A stretch of 64,000 nucleotides of DNA from Eopsaltria australis (GCA_034509425.1 JAVTVJ010000568.1:56758-120757), one strand, 5' to 3'; shown: positions 22,533 through 34,808, counted from the first letter of the stretch. Notes: generated from the letters alone by a model not told the origin. Made by a program: numbers and translations.

Positions 22533-23529
22533 TGTCTTGGTTTGAAAGACAGGTGTCTGTTAAGGAAGGCAGAAGCCTCCCTTGGAATGGGAAACTGTAA
22601 CCCTTCTCCCTCCGAATTATTATAAATTTGAAATCAAGAGGCTCTCAGGCAAAGATATGGGAATAGGAATAACAGTTCTTTACTAATATCTAAAACAAAG
22701 CTAACAAATAACAACAACTATGGCGTTAACCAACAAACAACCAGAAAACCAGTGGCAGCCTGCTCGGCTTCCGGCACCTTTTCCCTTTGGTGCAGTTCCA
22801 GTCACAGCCTGCAGGGGGCGCTCTGGGTGTGATGATTCCCTGGCAGCTGCAGGGGGCGCTCTGGGTGTGATGATTCCCCGGTGGCTGCAGGGAGTGCTCT
22901 GGCGTGAGCTTGGGTAGCACACGGCAATGGCGGCTGCCCGAAGCAGGGAGGGATGGAGAAGAGCCTTTGTTTCACAGACCCTCGCGGGGGGGGCGGGGCG
23001 GCGGCTAGTGTCGGTGCTGCAGCAGGATTCCCGGACACAGCGAGCTGGGATGGCAAGAGGTCCCGGCGTGCCGGGGGAGCCCAGTTACAATGTAGCAAAA
23101 AACTCGGAGCGGTGTGGAGGAGCAGGGGAGACAGGTTGGTGGCAGGCAGCTCAGCTCCCGATGGGGGTAGAGGCAAAAACTCACAGCAGACAGACCGGCA
23201 GCTCCGTGCTGGCTTCTCAGGGGCCGTGGGTTCAGCAGGCAGCAGCTCCAACCGTCTGGCTCCGAGGGTCCCAAGCAAGAGAGTGACCTCCCCCCACCCT
23301 TGCTTTTTTCAGTCTCCAAAATCTCGCCTGTCAGGCCTTGCTTCCATGAGAGGGATTCTGCCCCGCCCTGCCAAGGAGAAATGCTCTAGCCCTGTGCTTT
23401 GTTCTCTTAAATACTCAGCCATTAGCCCAGTCATTAGTCTCTTAGCAACTCATGGGAGAAAAATTCCTGAGGGGGGGGAAAAAAAAACCACCAAAAAACC
23501 CCCAAAAAAACTAGATCCAAACTCCAACA
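22533..23529 (-). mobile_element. Solo LTR, family of elements C and D
   Basis: A 997-bp LTR beginning TGTCTTGGTTTGAAAGACAG and ending CCAAACTCCAACA on the plus strand, flanked by the exact 5-bp duplication TCAGG (22528-22532 and 23530-23534). The same LTR is attached to pol on the minus strand in elements C (28247..29138) and D (40467..42221), which sets the strand. The 5-bp duplication and the partner pol suit ERV-L. The GC-rich middle gives several open frames on both strands, which I do not believe are genes. Confidence 0.93.
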
Positions 23530-23534
23530 TCAGG

Positions 23535-26290
23535 TAACCTTACAAGTTTTTAATTTGCTATCATTTTTCAGTATATAAATTGAGATGTTTTTTGCAAGGT
23601 GTTGGATAATGCAATTTCTTCAGCTCAGTGGTATAAGCTGTATTATTTGTTTAGGGAATCAGGTATGTGGAAAGCAAGTTTATGGGTGAAAAAATGTTGT
23701 TGGAATTTGTGCAGATTCAAGTTACTGTTGTTCCTCATTAAGATTATCTTAATGGTAAGCAGGAAGAATCAAAATCAAAAATAAGTGTTAAAGCTTGATT
23801 GATGTTTATATGCCATTTATTGTTTGCCAGATTAACAACTGATGCTAGGACTGTTGAATTTTAAGCAAATGAAAAAGAGCTACTTGTGATTACTTTAGTG
23901 ATTTACCTGCTCAGTGAATCTTGGTATAAAGCTCTAACTAGTTAGAATAATATCTGTATCTGGCACTTCATGCTGCCATTAAGAAGACATATTAGTCACT
24001 CAAGAAAAATTTTGAGTGTGCTTTATTGTCAATACTGAGCCCCAAATTATCTCATAAATAGTACCTATTTTCCCTCCAGTAATGGAATCAAGGCTTTAGT
24101 TGGCTTCAGTCAATTCTAAACTGTTCCCTGGTTTACTGTGGTAATTTGCCTTTATATCAGGCCAGCTATTCAATGTGACAAAAGATTCCTCTCCTCATTA
24201 TATTTTTCTTCTGTAGAAGTTAGCCAATTCAGTTTTCTTGGTACTGTAACAAAACATCTGAGTGCTGTTTTTACTGGTGTGAATGTTTTGACAACCAAAG
24301 CAATTTTACAGAAAAAAACCTCCTGGTTGTGTTGCTCAGGCAGTTAGCTTACAAAGAATTTCTAGGAGAAACAACATTCTGCAGTTCTTTTACTGCTGCA
24401 GCTTTGAACACAAATAGCTAGTTAATAGGCTCCCTACTGATTTAATCCTGCTTGTAATCTATACTTGCTAATTTAATAAAAGTAACTTCCTGTGTCTTGT
24501 TTACTATTTGTTTTTGTTTACTTACTCTTAGTTGTAGTGCTGATTGGTGGAAAACTAAAATTTACTGTATAAAATGCTGTAGTCTCATAATGAATGACTT
24601 TCTTTGGTTTCTGTCATGCTGCATTATTTGAAGCTGACCAGCAGGATACAAGAGAATAACTGAGAGCTGGAGTAAGTTCACATCTTGCTGCATAGGCTTA
24701 AAAATCGGCAGAAGAACAATGAGGTTGGGAAAATCCCCTTGAACAAATGCTGCACAGTAATCTGATTTGAGCATTTGTTCAGAAAAGATTCCCCAAATTG
24801 TGGCTTTTTATAATGAAATGTACAAGCAAATTTTAATAGGTCAAGAATTTAAAGTTTTCACTTAGAATCTGCCTGTAATTGTAGATAAACTGACCATTTC
24901 TTTGGTTGCTTGGGTTGCCTTTTCTTGGGTATTGGATGGAAAAAAGCCTCATGCAAAAGAAGCATACTCTAGGTTTTGCTTAAATGTGCAATTTTAAAGT
25001 TACTGTTTAGTTGAATTGGCAAGTTACATCCCAGAGCTGGTCTTCGCTTCCTCTTAGTTTTGTGGGAGGGTACAAATAATGTTCCTCTGATATCTGAAAT
25101 AATTGTACCTCATGCTGTAGTTTTGCAATTTTGAACATGAAGAAAGGCTGACAACTGGCATGGAATCTTGCAGCTTTGTGCCGTGGAAAGTTGTGTTTGA
25201 AACAATGTTTGACTCTCAGGTGTTTGGTTGAAGTCTTTTCTGTTTAATAGATAACTCAAACGTTGATTTCATGGACTCCAACTACACTTTCCAAGATTGG
25301 CTTCTGAACCTTGCTGTGTTAGTGTAAGCCTACAGAAGTGCAGCCTCCAATCATCAAAGCTTATTGGTATTTCTTTACTGTCTTTCTGTAATAAATCTCA
25401 TCTTCTGTTATGGGCAGGGGGGGCAGGAGAAACTTGAATATAAACTTAACAGCCATATCAGGGAAAGAATTCAAGTGTGCCCATACTGGTGAATTCCACA
25501 AAGTTAATAATGAAAATACCTTTTTAGTTCCTTTGTATTTAAGTTTTGAGTGTCTAATGTTCTGCTTGTCCCATGTACCCGTCTGTTTAATGATAAGAAG
25601 TTTATACTCGAGCCCAGTGTTAGTGTCTTTCATCATGTGGGAAACCTTGAATGTTTTGACCAACAACCACAGACATTCCAATAAGGATTTAAACAGCTCT
25701 CCTTCCAGCAAGAGGACATATAACTTTATTTGAATGCTAATATTCCTCAAGCCTTTGAAACTCCCATCTTTTTGGCTGCTATAGGACAGAGAGAGAGAAC
25801 AGGGTAACTGCCACCTCAGCAGAGGGCAAGTGATGGTAGAGCATGGTTGACTCCTGCTAGGTGGAATGAGGAAAATAAATTGTTGGATGTCCTGGGAAAC
25901 TGCTTTAACTGTTAAGCACTTGCATGTGAGGCAAGAGCACTTGTGGGTATCATCTTCAGATGCATGTTCTGGGTGTGGATTGTGAGCAAGATGCTTGAAG
26001 ACTTCAGGACTTGTCTGTGATCTTAATAAGTCCTTTCTGTCTACCTCTAGGCAGTGAAGCTCAGGAAATAGATTTTGATTCTTGTTCTACAGGTGTCCCC
26101 TGCATACTCAATTTTCTGTCAACAGTATCAAATCTGGGGTCCTGTGTTCTGTTCTGGGTCTGAGGAGAGCAGGGGCCTGTAGTTAGACACCTTGGCTACT
26201 AAGTTGCTTTCTTGATTTTTGCCTTAGCAAAAACACATAAGGCAATATAATAGGTCAGCAAACATGCTAAGTTAATTTTTAAAATAAAAT
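23535..26290. other. Host intron, no gene seen
   Basis: AT-rich sequence resuming after the solo LTR. I find no exon, no CR1 and no strong repeat. This is the last sizeable stretch of apparently host intron; downstream nearly everything is retroelement. Confidence 0.65.
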
Positions 26291-26634
26291 GCTGACCCAA
26301 ATTGACCAAAGGGATATTCCATATCATATGATGTCAGGTAAAAGCTGAGGAAGCAGGGGGCATTTGTTATTTGCAATGTTTGCCTTCTAGTGCAACTGCT
26401 ACATGTGCTGAAGCCCCGCTTCCTGGGAAGTGGCTAGACATAACTTGCTGATGAGAAGTAGAGAATAAAATTATTTTATTTGTCTTTGCTTGTGCGTGTG
26501 CAAACTTTTGCTTTAGTGAATTGCTTAATCTAAACCTATGAGTTGTTTTCCATCTTATTTTGTCTCCCCTGTCCAGCTGGGGAGTGATAGAGTGGCTTAG
26601 TGGGTACCTGGTGTCCAGCTGAGGTCAGCCCACC
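26291..26634 (+). repeat. Element B: 5' LTR remnant
   Basis: A diverged version of the A1/A2 LTR: 'agggatattccatatcatatgatgtcagg', 'gaagccccgcttcctgggaag', 'gatgagaagtagag', 'gtgatagagtggcttagtggg' and 'gaggtcagcccacc' all align in order with A2 57887..58458. The U3 start is missing and CpG sites have decayed, so this copy is much older than A1 or A2. Confidence 0.85.
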
Positions 26635-26643
26635 AGTCCTTTT

Positions 26644-26660
26644 TGACACCCAATTGGGGC
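26644..26660 (+). other. Element B primer binding site, decayed
   Basis: Reads TGACACCCAATTGGGGC at the same place as the A2 primer site. It differs from the lysine (Lys-1,2 type) primer site mainly by G-to-A at CpG positions and one lost base, and lacks the extra G seen in A1 and A2. Confidence 0.6.
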
Positions 26661-26675
26661 AAGACAAAGGCAATT

Positions 26676-26748
26676 TTATATATCTATATATATATATTTC
26701 TATATATTTCTATTTTTATATATATTTATATATTTGCATATATTGCAT
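26676..26748. repeat. TA-rich microsatellite
   Basis: An imperfect TATATATC/TATATTTC repeat in the leader of element B. A shorter TATATA tract occupies the same place in A1 and A2 (about 58503-58520), so this is an expansion of a family feature. Confidence 0.85.
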
Positions 26749-26785
26749 GCTATAGTAATAGTAACTACCAAGTACAAGCTCCTGT

Positions 26786-28246
26786 GTGGGACACAGAGTT
26801 TGTCAGCTGCACCGCTTATCTTTTGCTGAGTTTGGGAACATGTTAATACAAGCAATGGTTCTGTGCTTTGTCCTTACATTGACAGTCTTGTGCTGGAGGA
26901 GCTATCTTCTGTGGATGATGAGGGAATATACCTCCCCATGCCTGCCCAAGATTGATGTGAATGGTTGTATAATGCAGACTCCTGTGGTCCATGTTCATCC
27001 TTATGTGAGCTGCTTATTACTATTAGTTAATACAGTTAACATATCATGTGGTTTGTGGAATCTGGTGTCATTCTGGTGTAAGAGAAAACACTTTAGGTGA
27101 GAAGCTACTGAAATCTGCCCTGAGCCATCCAGTTCCTGGGTAGCAGGGTGTGTGGAAGGATTTGGGCAGGTTTTTAAGGCAGTTATCACCTGCCATTGCC
27201 TGGGACTTTACCCCTGAACAGGTAAACAACCCTAACAAACTGACCTGTCAGCTGATAGAAGGGTGCCTTGCCTACCCCAATGAAAACCAGAAACTTCTCA
27301 CCCTGTACTGGGACTTCATCTGTGCCTACCAAGCCACTGTTCAGTACTCTCAGAGGACTGTAGTTGAAGCAGGAATCCAAACTGCATTTGAGGACACTAT
27401 GCCTGAGACAGGGACTCAAACCCCAGCAACTACAGTAATTGCACCAGTAGTGAAAAAGAAATATGGATAAGGAGAGCTACAGGTCCATATCATTAACTAT
27501 AAAGGGAGGAAGGAGAATCAGCAAAGGAGGGGTTAGATCAAGAAGCTGCTCCTTCAAGACAGAAATTGAAAGGAGTGAGGCAAATCAAACAGGAAACCAA
27601 AGTTACTCGGTCCCTGACCTCATCAGAACTTCAAGACTTGCGAAAAGATTACAGCCACCAGCCAGGTGAGCGGATTTCTGCCTGGCTGCTTTGATGCTGG
27701 GATAATGAGGCCGATAGTCAGCAGTTAGAAGGTCATGAAGCCCAACAGCTGGGATCTCTTGCTAAAGATCGAGGAATTGAAAGAGGAATTGGAAAGGAAG
27801 GAGCAATTTTCAGACTTTGGAAATGGCTTCTCTCAAGTGTGAGGGCAAGATATCCATTTAAGGAAGATCTTGTGAACTCCCCAGGCAAGTGGACCACTGC
27901 AGATGAAGGTATCCAGTACTTGAGAGAATTAGCAGTGCTGCAAGTTGTCTATAGTGATCTAAAAAATAATGTACCTAAAGATCCAGAGGATGTCTCTTCC
28001 TCAATGGCCCTGTGGAGGAAGGTGGTTCAAAGTTCCCCTGCATCATGTTTCAGCAGCTTGGTAGCAGTGTATTACCTGAAAATGGATATGCCAACTGTAG
28101 AGATGGAGCCAGGAAGACACTGAAACTTTGAAGAAATTCTGGGTACTTCTAGATCCCTAAAGGCCAGCACCTCAGCTTTTAGGGGCAGCCCAAGAGATCA
28201 GTTCTCTTCTGCCACTGTCAGAGGGAAGCCCCAAGCGCAGGCCATG
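26786..28246 (+). pseudogene. gag: Element B gag, broken
   Basis: Four overlapping open segments in different frames (26786-27100, 27150-27470, 27463-27669, 27839-28123) together follow the A2 Gag from its first residues to the middle. Recognisable parts are FGNMLIQAM, the hydrophobic segment, AWDFTPEQVNNPNKL, two TQT motifs (GIQT at 27372, GTQT at 27411), RYPFKEDLVNSPGKW and YYLKMDMPTVE. Several frameshifts and stops make it non-functional. It is cut off at 28246 by the LTR of element C; the rest of B's gag and its pol are not found on the far side, so B was truncated as well as interrupted. Confidence 0.85.
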
Positions 28247-29138
28247 TGTCCTGGTTTGAAGGGCAGGTGTCTGTTAAGGAAGGCAGGAGCCTCCCTTGGA
28301 ATGGGAAACTGTAACCCCTCTCCCTCCGAATTATTATAAATTTGAAATCAAGAGGCTCTCAGGCAAAGATATGGAAATAGGAATAACAGTTCTTTACTAA
28401 TATCTGAAACAAAGCTAACAAATAACAACAACTATGGTGTTAACCAACAAACAGAACCAGAAACCCAGTGGCAGCCTGCTTGGCTTCCGGCACCTTTTCC
28501 CTTTGGTGCAGTTCCAGTCACAGCCTGCAGGGGGCGCTCTGGGTGTGATGATTCCCCGTCGGCTGCAGGGGGCGCTCCGGCGTGAGCTCAGGTAGCACAC
28601 GGCAAATGGCAGCTGTCCGAGGCAGGGAGGGATGGAGGAGAGTCCTTGCTCCACAGACCCTCGGGGGGCAGCTGGTGTCGGTGCCACAGCAGGATCCCCG
28701 GACACAGGGAGCTGGGACGGTAAGAGGTCTCGACGTGCAGGGGGAAGCCCCGCCACAATGTAGCGGAGAAACTCGGAGCGGGCTGGTGGCAGGCAGGTCG
28801 GTTCCGGATGGGGCAGAGGGCAGAGACTCACAGCAGACAGACCGGCAGCTCCGCGCTGGCTTCTCAGGGGGCCGTGGGTTCAGCAGACAGCAGCTCCGAC
28901 CGTCCAGCTCCAAGGGTCCCAAGCAAGAGAGAGTGACCTCCCTCCTGCCCTTGCTTTTCAGTCTCTCCAAATCTCACATTGTCAAGCCCTGCTTCTATGA
29001 GGGGCAATTCTACCCCACCCTGCCAAGGTAAAGGCTCTAGCCTTGTGCTTTGTTTCTCTTAAGTACTCAGTCATTTGTGTCTTAGCAACCCATGGGAGAA
29101 AAATTCCTGAGGAAAAAAACTAAATCCAAACTTCAACA
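28247..29138 (-). repeat. Element C 3' LTR
   Basis: An 892-bp LTR (TGTCCTGGTTTGAAGGGC...CTTCAACA on the plus strand), collinear with the solo LTR at 22533. Directly beside it the minus strand has an A-rich/G-rich tract (sense AAAAAAATTCGGGGTGAAGAA, 29139-29159), the expected polypurine tract position. Confidence 0.92.
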
Positions 29139-29279
29139 TTCTTCACCCCGAATTTTTTTCCCATGCAAACACCTTACATCAAATTTAAACCGTCTAGGTA
29201 TATACATACATGCAGATACAGATACAAGCACAGTGCCGTAAGTAGTTCACCCTAAAACAAGATCTCCTTGAGGTATGCA

Positions 29280-30110
29280 TCGGGTCTCTCCATCCCTTTG
29301 CATCACCCACTAGGTGCAGCCTGGTCTCTGAGTAAAGACAACCCCCCGGATGGGATTGTCTTTACTTGAGGCAAAGTTTACCCAAACAGTCTTTCTCAGC
29401 ATACCTCTCATGTGTACTACTGGAACTTTATCTCCATCTGTTGTTCGCAAGGGGTCAGAGTGGGCAGGCCTGGTCCGGTTGGAGGAGCCTCGCGTGTTCA
29501 CTAACCATGTGGCCTTTGCCAAATTAGTCTCCCAGTTCTTGAACGTCCCCCCACTCAGTGCTTTCAAGGTGGTTTTGAGCAGGCTATTGTACCGTTCAAC
29601 TTTCCCAGCTGCTGGTGCATGATAAGGGATATGGTACACCCACTCGAGGCCATGTTCTCTAGCCCAGGTGTTTATAAGGCTATTTTTGAAATGAGTCCCA
29701 TTGTCAGATTCAATTCTCTCAGGGGTACCAGGTCTCTATAGGACTTGTTTTTTGAGGCCCAGGATGGTGTTCCGGGCAGTGGCATGAGGCACAGGGTAGG
29801 TCTCCAGCCATCCTGTGGTGGCTTCCACCGTTGTGAGAACGTAGCGCTTGCCTTGGCGGGTCTGGGGCAGTGTGATGTAATCAATCTGCCAAGCCTCTCT
29901 ATACTTATATTTGGACCACCGTCCACTATACCATAGAGGCTTCACCCGCTTGGCCTGTTTGATCGCGGCGCACGTCTCACAATCATGGATCACCTGGGAG
30001 ATCCTGTCCATGGTTAGGTCCACCCCTGGGTCTTGTGCCCACTTATAGTTGGCATCTCTGCCCTGGTGGCCTGAGGCGTCATGGGCCCATCGGGCTAGGA
30101 AGAGCTCTCC
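29280..30110 (-). pseudogene. pol (integrase): Element C integrase, broken
   Basis: Segments in several frames: HDCETCAAIKQAKRVKPLW (zinc-binding cysteines), WQIDYITLPQTRQGK (first Asp), a region matching SDNGTH (second Asp, about 29690-29710) and AAGKVERYNSLLK (Glu). The C-terminal part has ATWLVNTRGSSNRTRPA and IRGVVFTQRPGCT. Catalytic residues are visible but stops and frameshifts separate them. Confidence 0.85.
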
Positions 30111-30149
30111 TTTGTGTTGTCAGTCTAAATCTATCTCTGCCACCTTTAT

Positions 30150-31292
30150 CTTTGCGGCGAGATTTACTTGCTTTTTGTTCTGGTGTTCTTTATTAGCTTG
30201 GCTTTTAGGGACATGGGCATCTACATGGTGGACCTTTACAGGTAGCTTCTCTACCCGAGTGGCAATGTCTTTCCATTCATCAGCTGCCCAGATTGGCTTT
30301 CTTCTACACTGCCAGTTGGCCTTTTTCCACTTTTCTAGCCAACTTCATAGAGCATTGGCTACCATCTACGAATCGGTGTAGAGATAGAGCTTTGGCCACT
30401 TCTCTCTCTCAGCAATGTCCAGGGCCAGCTGAACGGCTTTGAGTTCAGCAAATTGGCTCGACCCACCTTCTCCTTCAGTGGCTTCTGCAACCTGTCGCGT
30501 GGGGCTCTACATAGCTGCTTTCAACTTTCGGTTCATCCCTATGATGCGACAGGAACCATCAGTGAAAAGAGCGTAGCACTTTTCTTCATCTAGCAGTTGA
30601 TTGTATGGTGGAGCCTCTTCAGCCCGGGTTACTTGTTCTTGCTCCTCTTCATCAGTGAGACCAAAACTCTCACCTTCTGGCCAGTTCGTAATTATTTCTA
30701 GGATCCCAGGGCGGTTTGGATTTCCAATGCGGGCGTGCTGTGTGATAAGTGTGATCCACTTACTCCATGTGGCATCGGTGGCGTGGTGGGTAGAGGGAGC
30801 CTTTCCTTTAGACATCCACCCCAGCACTGGTAGTCGAGGTGCCAGGAGGACTTGTGCTTCGGTGCCAATTACCTCCGAGGCGGCTTGAACTCCTTCATAG
30901 GCGGCCAAGATTTCCTTCTCTGTGGGGGTGTAGTTGGCTTCAGACCCTCTGTAACTGTGGCTCCAGAATCCCAGCGGTCGGCCTCGAGTCTCTCTAGGGA
31001 CCTTCGGCTAAAGGTTCTAGGACAAGCCATTGTTCCCGGCTGCAGAGTAAAGCACATTCCTCACCTCTGGTCTCGTCCTTACTGGGCCAAGCGCTACTGC
31101 ATGAGCGATCTCCTGCTTGATCTGGGCAAACGCTTGTTGCTGTTCAGGGCCCCAGTGGAAATCGTTCTTCTTGCGGGTAACCAGGTAGAGAGGACTCACA
31201 ATCTGGCTGTACTCTGGAATGTGCATCCTCCAAAAGCCTATGGCCCCTAGGAAAGCTTGCGTTTCCTTTTTGTTAGTTGGCAGAGACATCAC
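30150..31292 (-). pseudogene. pol (RNase H): Element C RNase H and RT connection, broken
   Basis: Open pieces 30507-30908 and 31017-31292 carry KKETQAFLGAIGFWRMHIPEY and KKNDFHWGPEQQQAFAQIKQE (RT thumb/connection), APRLPVLGWMSKG and ALFTDGSCRIIG (first RNase H Asp). Further left, FAE-type and YTDSW-type motifs can be read between stops. The order matches A2 61500-62680. Confidence 0.8.
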
Positions 31293-31367
31293 AGTGATCT
31301 TATTGATGACCTCTGTGGGAATCTGGCGCCGTCCATCTTGCCATTTTACCCCCAGGAACTGGATCTC

Positions 31368-32225
31368 TCAAGCAGGTCCCTTGACTTTGCTTTTCTTGAT
31401 GGCAAAACCGGCTTCTAGGAGGATCATGATGATCTTCTCTCCTTTCTCAAATACCTCTGCTGCTGTGTTCCCCCACACAATGATGTCGTTGATGCATTGG
31501 AGATGCTCTGGAGCCTCACCCTTTTCCAGTGCAGCCTGGATCAGTCCATGGCAGATCGTGGGGCTGTGCCTCCACCCCTGGGGTAACCGATTCCAGGTAT
31601 ATTGCACACCTCTCCAGGTGAAGGCAAACTGAGGCCTGCACTCCGCTGCCAGAGGGATGGAGAAAAACGCATTGGCAATGTCAATAGTGGCATACCATTT
31701 TGCTGCCTTGGACTCCAGCTCGTACTGGAGCTCCAGCATGTCTGGCACGGCAGCACTCAATGGTGGAGTCACTTCATTCAAGCCACGATAGTCCACAGTC
31801 AATCTCCATTCCCCGTCAGACTTGCGCACAGGCCAGATGGGGCTGTTGAAGGGTGAGTGGGCTTTACTGACCACTCCTTGGCTTTCCAGGTTGCGGATCA
31901 TCTTGTGGATGGGGATCACGGCATCTCCATTCGTCCGGTACTGCCAGCGGTACACTGTCAAGGTGGCAATTGGCACTTGTTGCTCTTTTACTCTCAGGAG
32001 TCCCACTGCAGTTGGATTTTCCGATAGTCCAGGCAAGATGTTCAGTTGCCTGGTGCCCTCTGCCTCCACAGCTGCTATTCCGAAAGCCCACTTGAGTCCT
32101 TTTGGGTCTTTGTAATAGCCATTCCGGAGGAAGTCTATGCCCAGAATACATGGGGCCTCTGGACTAGTCACAATGGGGTGTTTCTGCCACTCCTTCCCGG
32201 TCAGGCTCACCTCGGTTTCCAACAA
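31368..32225 (-). pseudogene. pol (RT): Element C protease end and RT, catalytic motif lost
   Basis: A 285-codon frame starting inside protease/linker (PEAPCILGIDFLRNGYY) and running through RT: VYRWQYRTNGDA, LTVDYRGLNEVTPP, WYATIDIANAFFS, LPQGWRHSPTICHGL. Where A1 and A2 have YIDD this copy reads CINDIIVWGN, so the first Asp of the catalytic pair is replaced by Asn. The frame ends at a stop after KSKVKGPA where A2 continues. Confidence 0.88.
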
Positions 32226-32760
32226 AGTTAATTGCTGTGATCACCCTGTCACCCCGGCAATAGAAACAGGTTCCGCCCCCACATGTCCTGGTGGAATTAA
32301 GGTACACTGCGCACCAGTATCAACTAATGCTTCATATTTTTGTGGTTCTGATGTGCCAGGCCATCGGATCCACACTGTCCAAAAGACCCGGTTTTCCCGT
32401 GCCTCTTTCTGGCTAGAGGCAGGGCCCCTCTAGCCCTGGTTATCATTTCTTGGGCATACATGGTAGAGGTCCCCTCGAGGGGATCTAAGAGATCGTCCTC
32501 CCTTCTGTAATATCTGGCATCTCGGTCATGGGAGGCTGAGGCTACCTTCACTTTAGTAGACCTCCCGCCTCGGTTAGTATTTCCCTCTTTGAGTTGCTGT
32601 ACCCGTGCTGCCAGGGTAGCAGTGGGTTTCCTATCCCACTTCCTCATGTCTTCTCCGTGATCACACAGGAAGAACCACAGCTCAGATCGTGGGGTGTACC
32701 CTCTCTCCCTGGCTGGGGGGCGCTGGGCTCTGACTTTGAAGTCATTTTACCCCAAGTTTG
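32226..32760 (-). pseudogene. gag-pro: Element C gag end, amber codon and protease start
   Basis: Sense order is the Gag tail (FFLC..HGEDMRKWD region, then basic and acidic stretches), a UAG at 32430-32432 in the protease frame, and the protease start with VWIRWPGTS and the active-site triplet region DTGAQCTL just upstream of 32225. In this copy the Gag frame and the amber frame are offset, probably by an indel. The bases after the UAG match those in A2. Confidence 0.75.
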
Positions 32761-33009
32761 CTGCCCCCCCTAACTCACTTTTGTTTACATCTCTCGGGGC
32801 CTGAGACAGTAAGGTGTCCTTGATTCCCGGGCCTAGAGAAATTGTTTTGTCTGACCAAAATGTGAAGACAGTAGCTAGCACTGTATATGGAGTTTAGAGC
32901 TATAGAGCTATACACTAAAGAATTACAGGATTACAAATATATGAAAAATATAAAAGCTAAAATCCTAAGTCATCACTGGGGTAGCACAATCCATGTTAGC
33001 TTCAACTTC

Positions 33010-33517
33010 CACTCAGTGTTTGGATTCCCTCACACAAAAGCAAACAATTTCTAACTATCTGGGTCAAGAGGTATTACAGAAAAAGGCATCCTCATGATCG
33101 AGCACCGTGAACCATTTGTATTCCCCTTTCAGTGCTGTAAAGAGTGTGTACGGATTAGCTATTACTAGATGAATATCAGATACTTTCTATTAATGGCCCT
33201 TAAATCTTGTACTAATCTATAACTAGTAATATTGGTATGCAATATTCTGATTCACACTCTTTCAATAACCCATATTCTAAAATTTTTTTATAAGCTTCTC
33301 TAACTTTCTCCTTGTCTCACATTTAATAGGATATTGGTTTTGCTTTACCAGTCTGGCTTCAAGTGTGAGAGTAATCTTCACTGGTTTGGCCACCTTTGAT
33401 CATCCAGGCATCTCAGTTGCCCATACCAGCAGGGTTATAGCATTTTCTGCCTCCTCTGGGATTTCTTCCAACTCTTCTGATTCCTGTAACATAAAATCTT
33501 TGCCACAATGGTTTTTG
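33010..33517 (-). pseudogene. pol (RT): ERV H reverse transcriptase start, decayed
   Basis: In broken frames the minus strand reads QESEELEEIPEEAENAI, PVKITLTLEARLV, LVQDLRAINRK, VIANPYTLFTAL and WFTVLDHEDAFF. This is the N-terminal half of a class-I (gamma-like) reverse transcriptase, with the first catalytic Asp region (VLDxxDAFF) present. It ends before the YVDD region. Confidence 0.85.
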
Positions 33518-33521
33518 ATTA

Positions 33522-33978
33522 TGATGCCTAAGGGATTTTTTCTGCTTTTCTCCTGAATATTTCTTACACTGTTCCCTATATTCACAAGTATTAGCATGCA
33601 TACTTGTGATGCTTTAGGTGATAGTTTAGCCTGGTTTCATGGTGTTTAGGAGGCCGGTAGACTAAACACCCCTGAAGCCATGTAGAGTTAGAGACCAAAC
33701 ACCCTGTTTTCGTGAGCCCTCAAGGTCTCCTAGCAGGACAGATTTTGTAAACTAGAAGTTAGCCCACCCAGGCCCCTTATTGGGCCCTTCTGGTAAATAT
33801 GCTAATGTGTAGAATCTTTAATTGTATACTCTATTGGGGGGGAAGAAGCTTTTGCGACGTGTTCTACCTGGACGCCAGAAGCCATCGAACGGGATCCTAT
33901 TAAAATACCGAGGTAAACAATCCCCAACCCTTTCACTGTGTCTGAGCCTTTATTTCCTAAGACCAGAAAAAGGCATCA
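33522..33978 (+). mobile_element. Solo LTR (TGATGCC family) in ERV H
   Basis: A 457-bp LTR with matching ends TGATGCC...GGCATCA and an exact 4-bp duplication ATTA (33518-33521, 33979-33982). ATTAAA at about 33899 followed by a short U5 sets the strand as plus. A second copy of the same LTR lies at 56632..57110. The 4-bp duplication is typical of class-I ERVs. Confidence 0.92.
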
Positions 33979-34096
33979 ATTATGATATTTGAATTTGTAT
34001 TTCCCCATCCCAGAAAGTTATTTGAACATCCAATTTTCCCAATAAATCTCTCCCCAACAAGGGGATTGGGCATTCAGGCATATACAAATTGGTGTT

Positions 34097-34808
34097 TGTG
34101 GCAGGACGTGTGTCGTCCCCCCCCCCGCCGCCCCCAACACAGAAAGCTTATTGGCTCTGTCCATCAGCTGGTGCATATGGATGAGATAACCCAGGTCCAC
34201 AGATGCCAGGCAGGGGGTTGTCTCTGGTGCCAAGAGGGTGAGACCCCCAGATGAGAAAAAACATCTTTGCCTTGAGAGCGAGATGTGGAAAGAGAGAAAT
34301 ATTGACTGAAAGACACTACTTTTACACTATAAAAGCTACACAAATTTTCATGGAGGCAGAAACCTCCTCCTACACACTCCCTGGAAACGTGCAGGACTTC
34401 TCCCACAAAATTTAGATTCATCTCCGTGGATACTTTTCTGGAAATTGAAAGGACCATATGTATGCCCCATCAGAAATTGGATGGTAAGATACATTGAACC
34501 TTAATCTGTACTATTTCTTTGCTAGCTGTAAAAATATAGGTACCTCACTCGTGCACTGAATTGTTTATCTACTAGTAGTGTTTGTTTATCCTGCATAGTA
34601 AGTAATCTGTTAAATTCTTATGTCTGTTAAATTTGTGTCTATTAAATAAATAATTCATTTTGTAATAGACCTAATCTGTCATTATTAGGAATCTGCAAAT
34701 GAGAGTGTGTTTTGGGGTGCTGGCCACCTCAGTAAAACTACTCTCTATTACCAGAAGCCTGGGCAAAAGGCAGAAACTTGTTTAAAACTCCCCTCTCCAT
34801 TCGTAACA
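34097..34808 (+). mobile_element. Solo LTR in ERV H gag-pro region
   Basis: A 712-bp block TGTGGCAGG...TTCGTAACA with an exact 5-bp duplication GTGTT (34092-34096 and 34809-34813). On the plus strand there is TATAAAA at 34328 and AATAAA at 34645, in order. A poly-C tract (near 34115) adds length variation. Family not identified. Confidence 0.88.

Larger units (their letters stand above)
28247..32760 (-). mobile_element. ERV-L element C, 5'-truncated
   Basis: On the minus strand: Gag end, protease, RT, RNase H, integrase, polypurine tract and 3' LTR, in order. The 5' LTR and most of gag are missing; the sense-upstream edge lies near 32760. Its pol is clearly homologous to A1/A2 (for example TVDYRGLNEVTPPLSAAVPD is shared) but its LTR is a different family, shared with 22533..23529. 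Multiple stops and frameshifts show it is older than A1. Confidence 0.9.

Noticed and set aside
22953..23537. 194-codon plus-strand frame and its minus-strand counterparts
   Set aside because: Inside the 22533..23529 solo LTR; GC-rich LTR sequence gives similar spurious frames in the copies at 28247 and 53437.
33400..33601. Minus-strand frames read at first as one ERV protein
   Set aside because: The part beyond 33522 is the U3 start of a solo LTR with an exact 4-bp duplication, so the frame only bridges two unrelated sequences.
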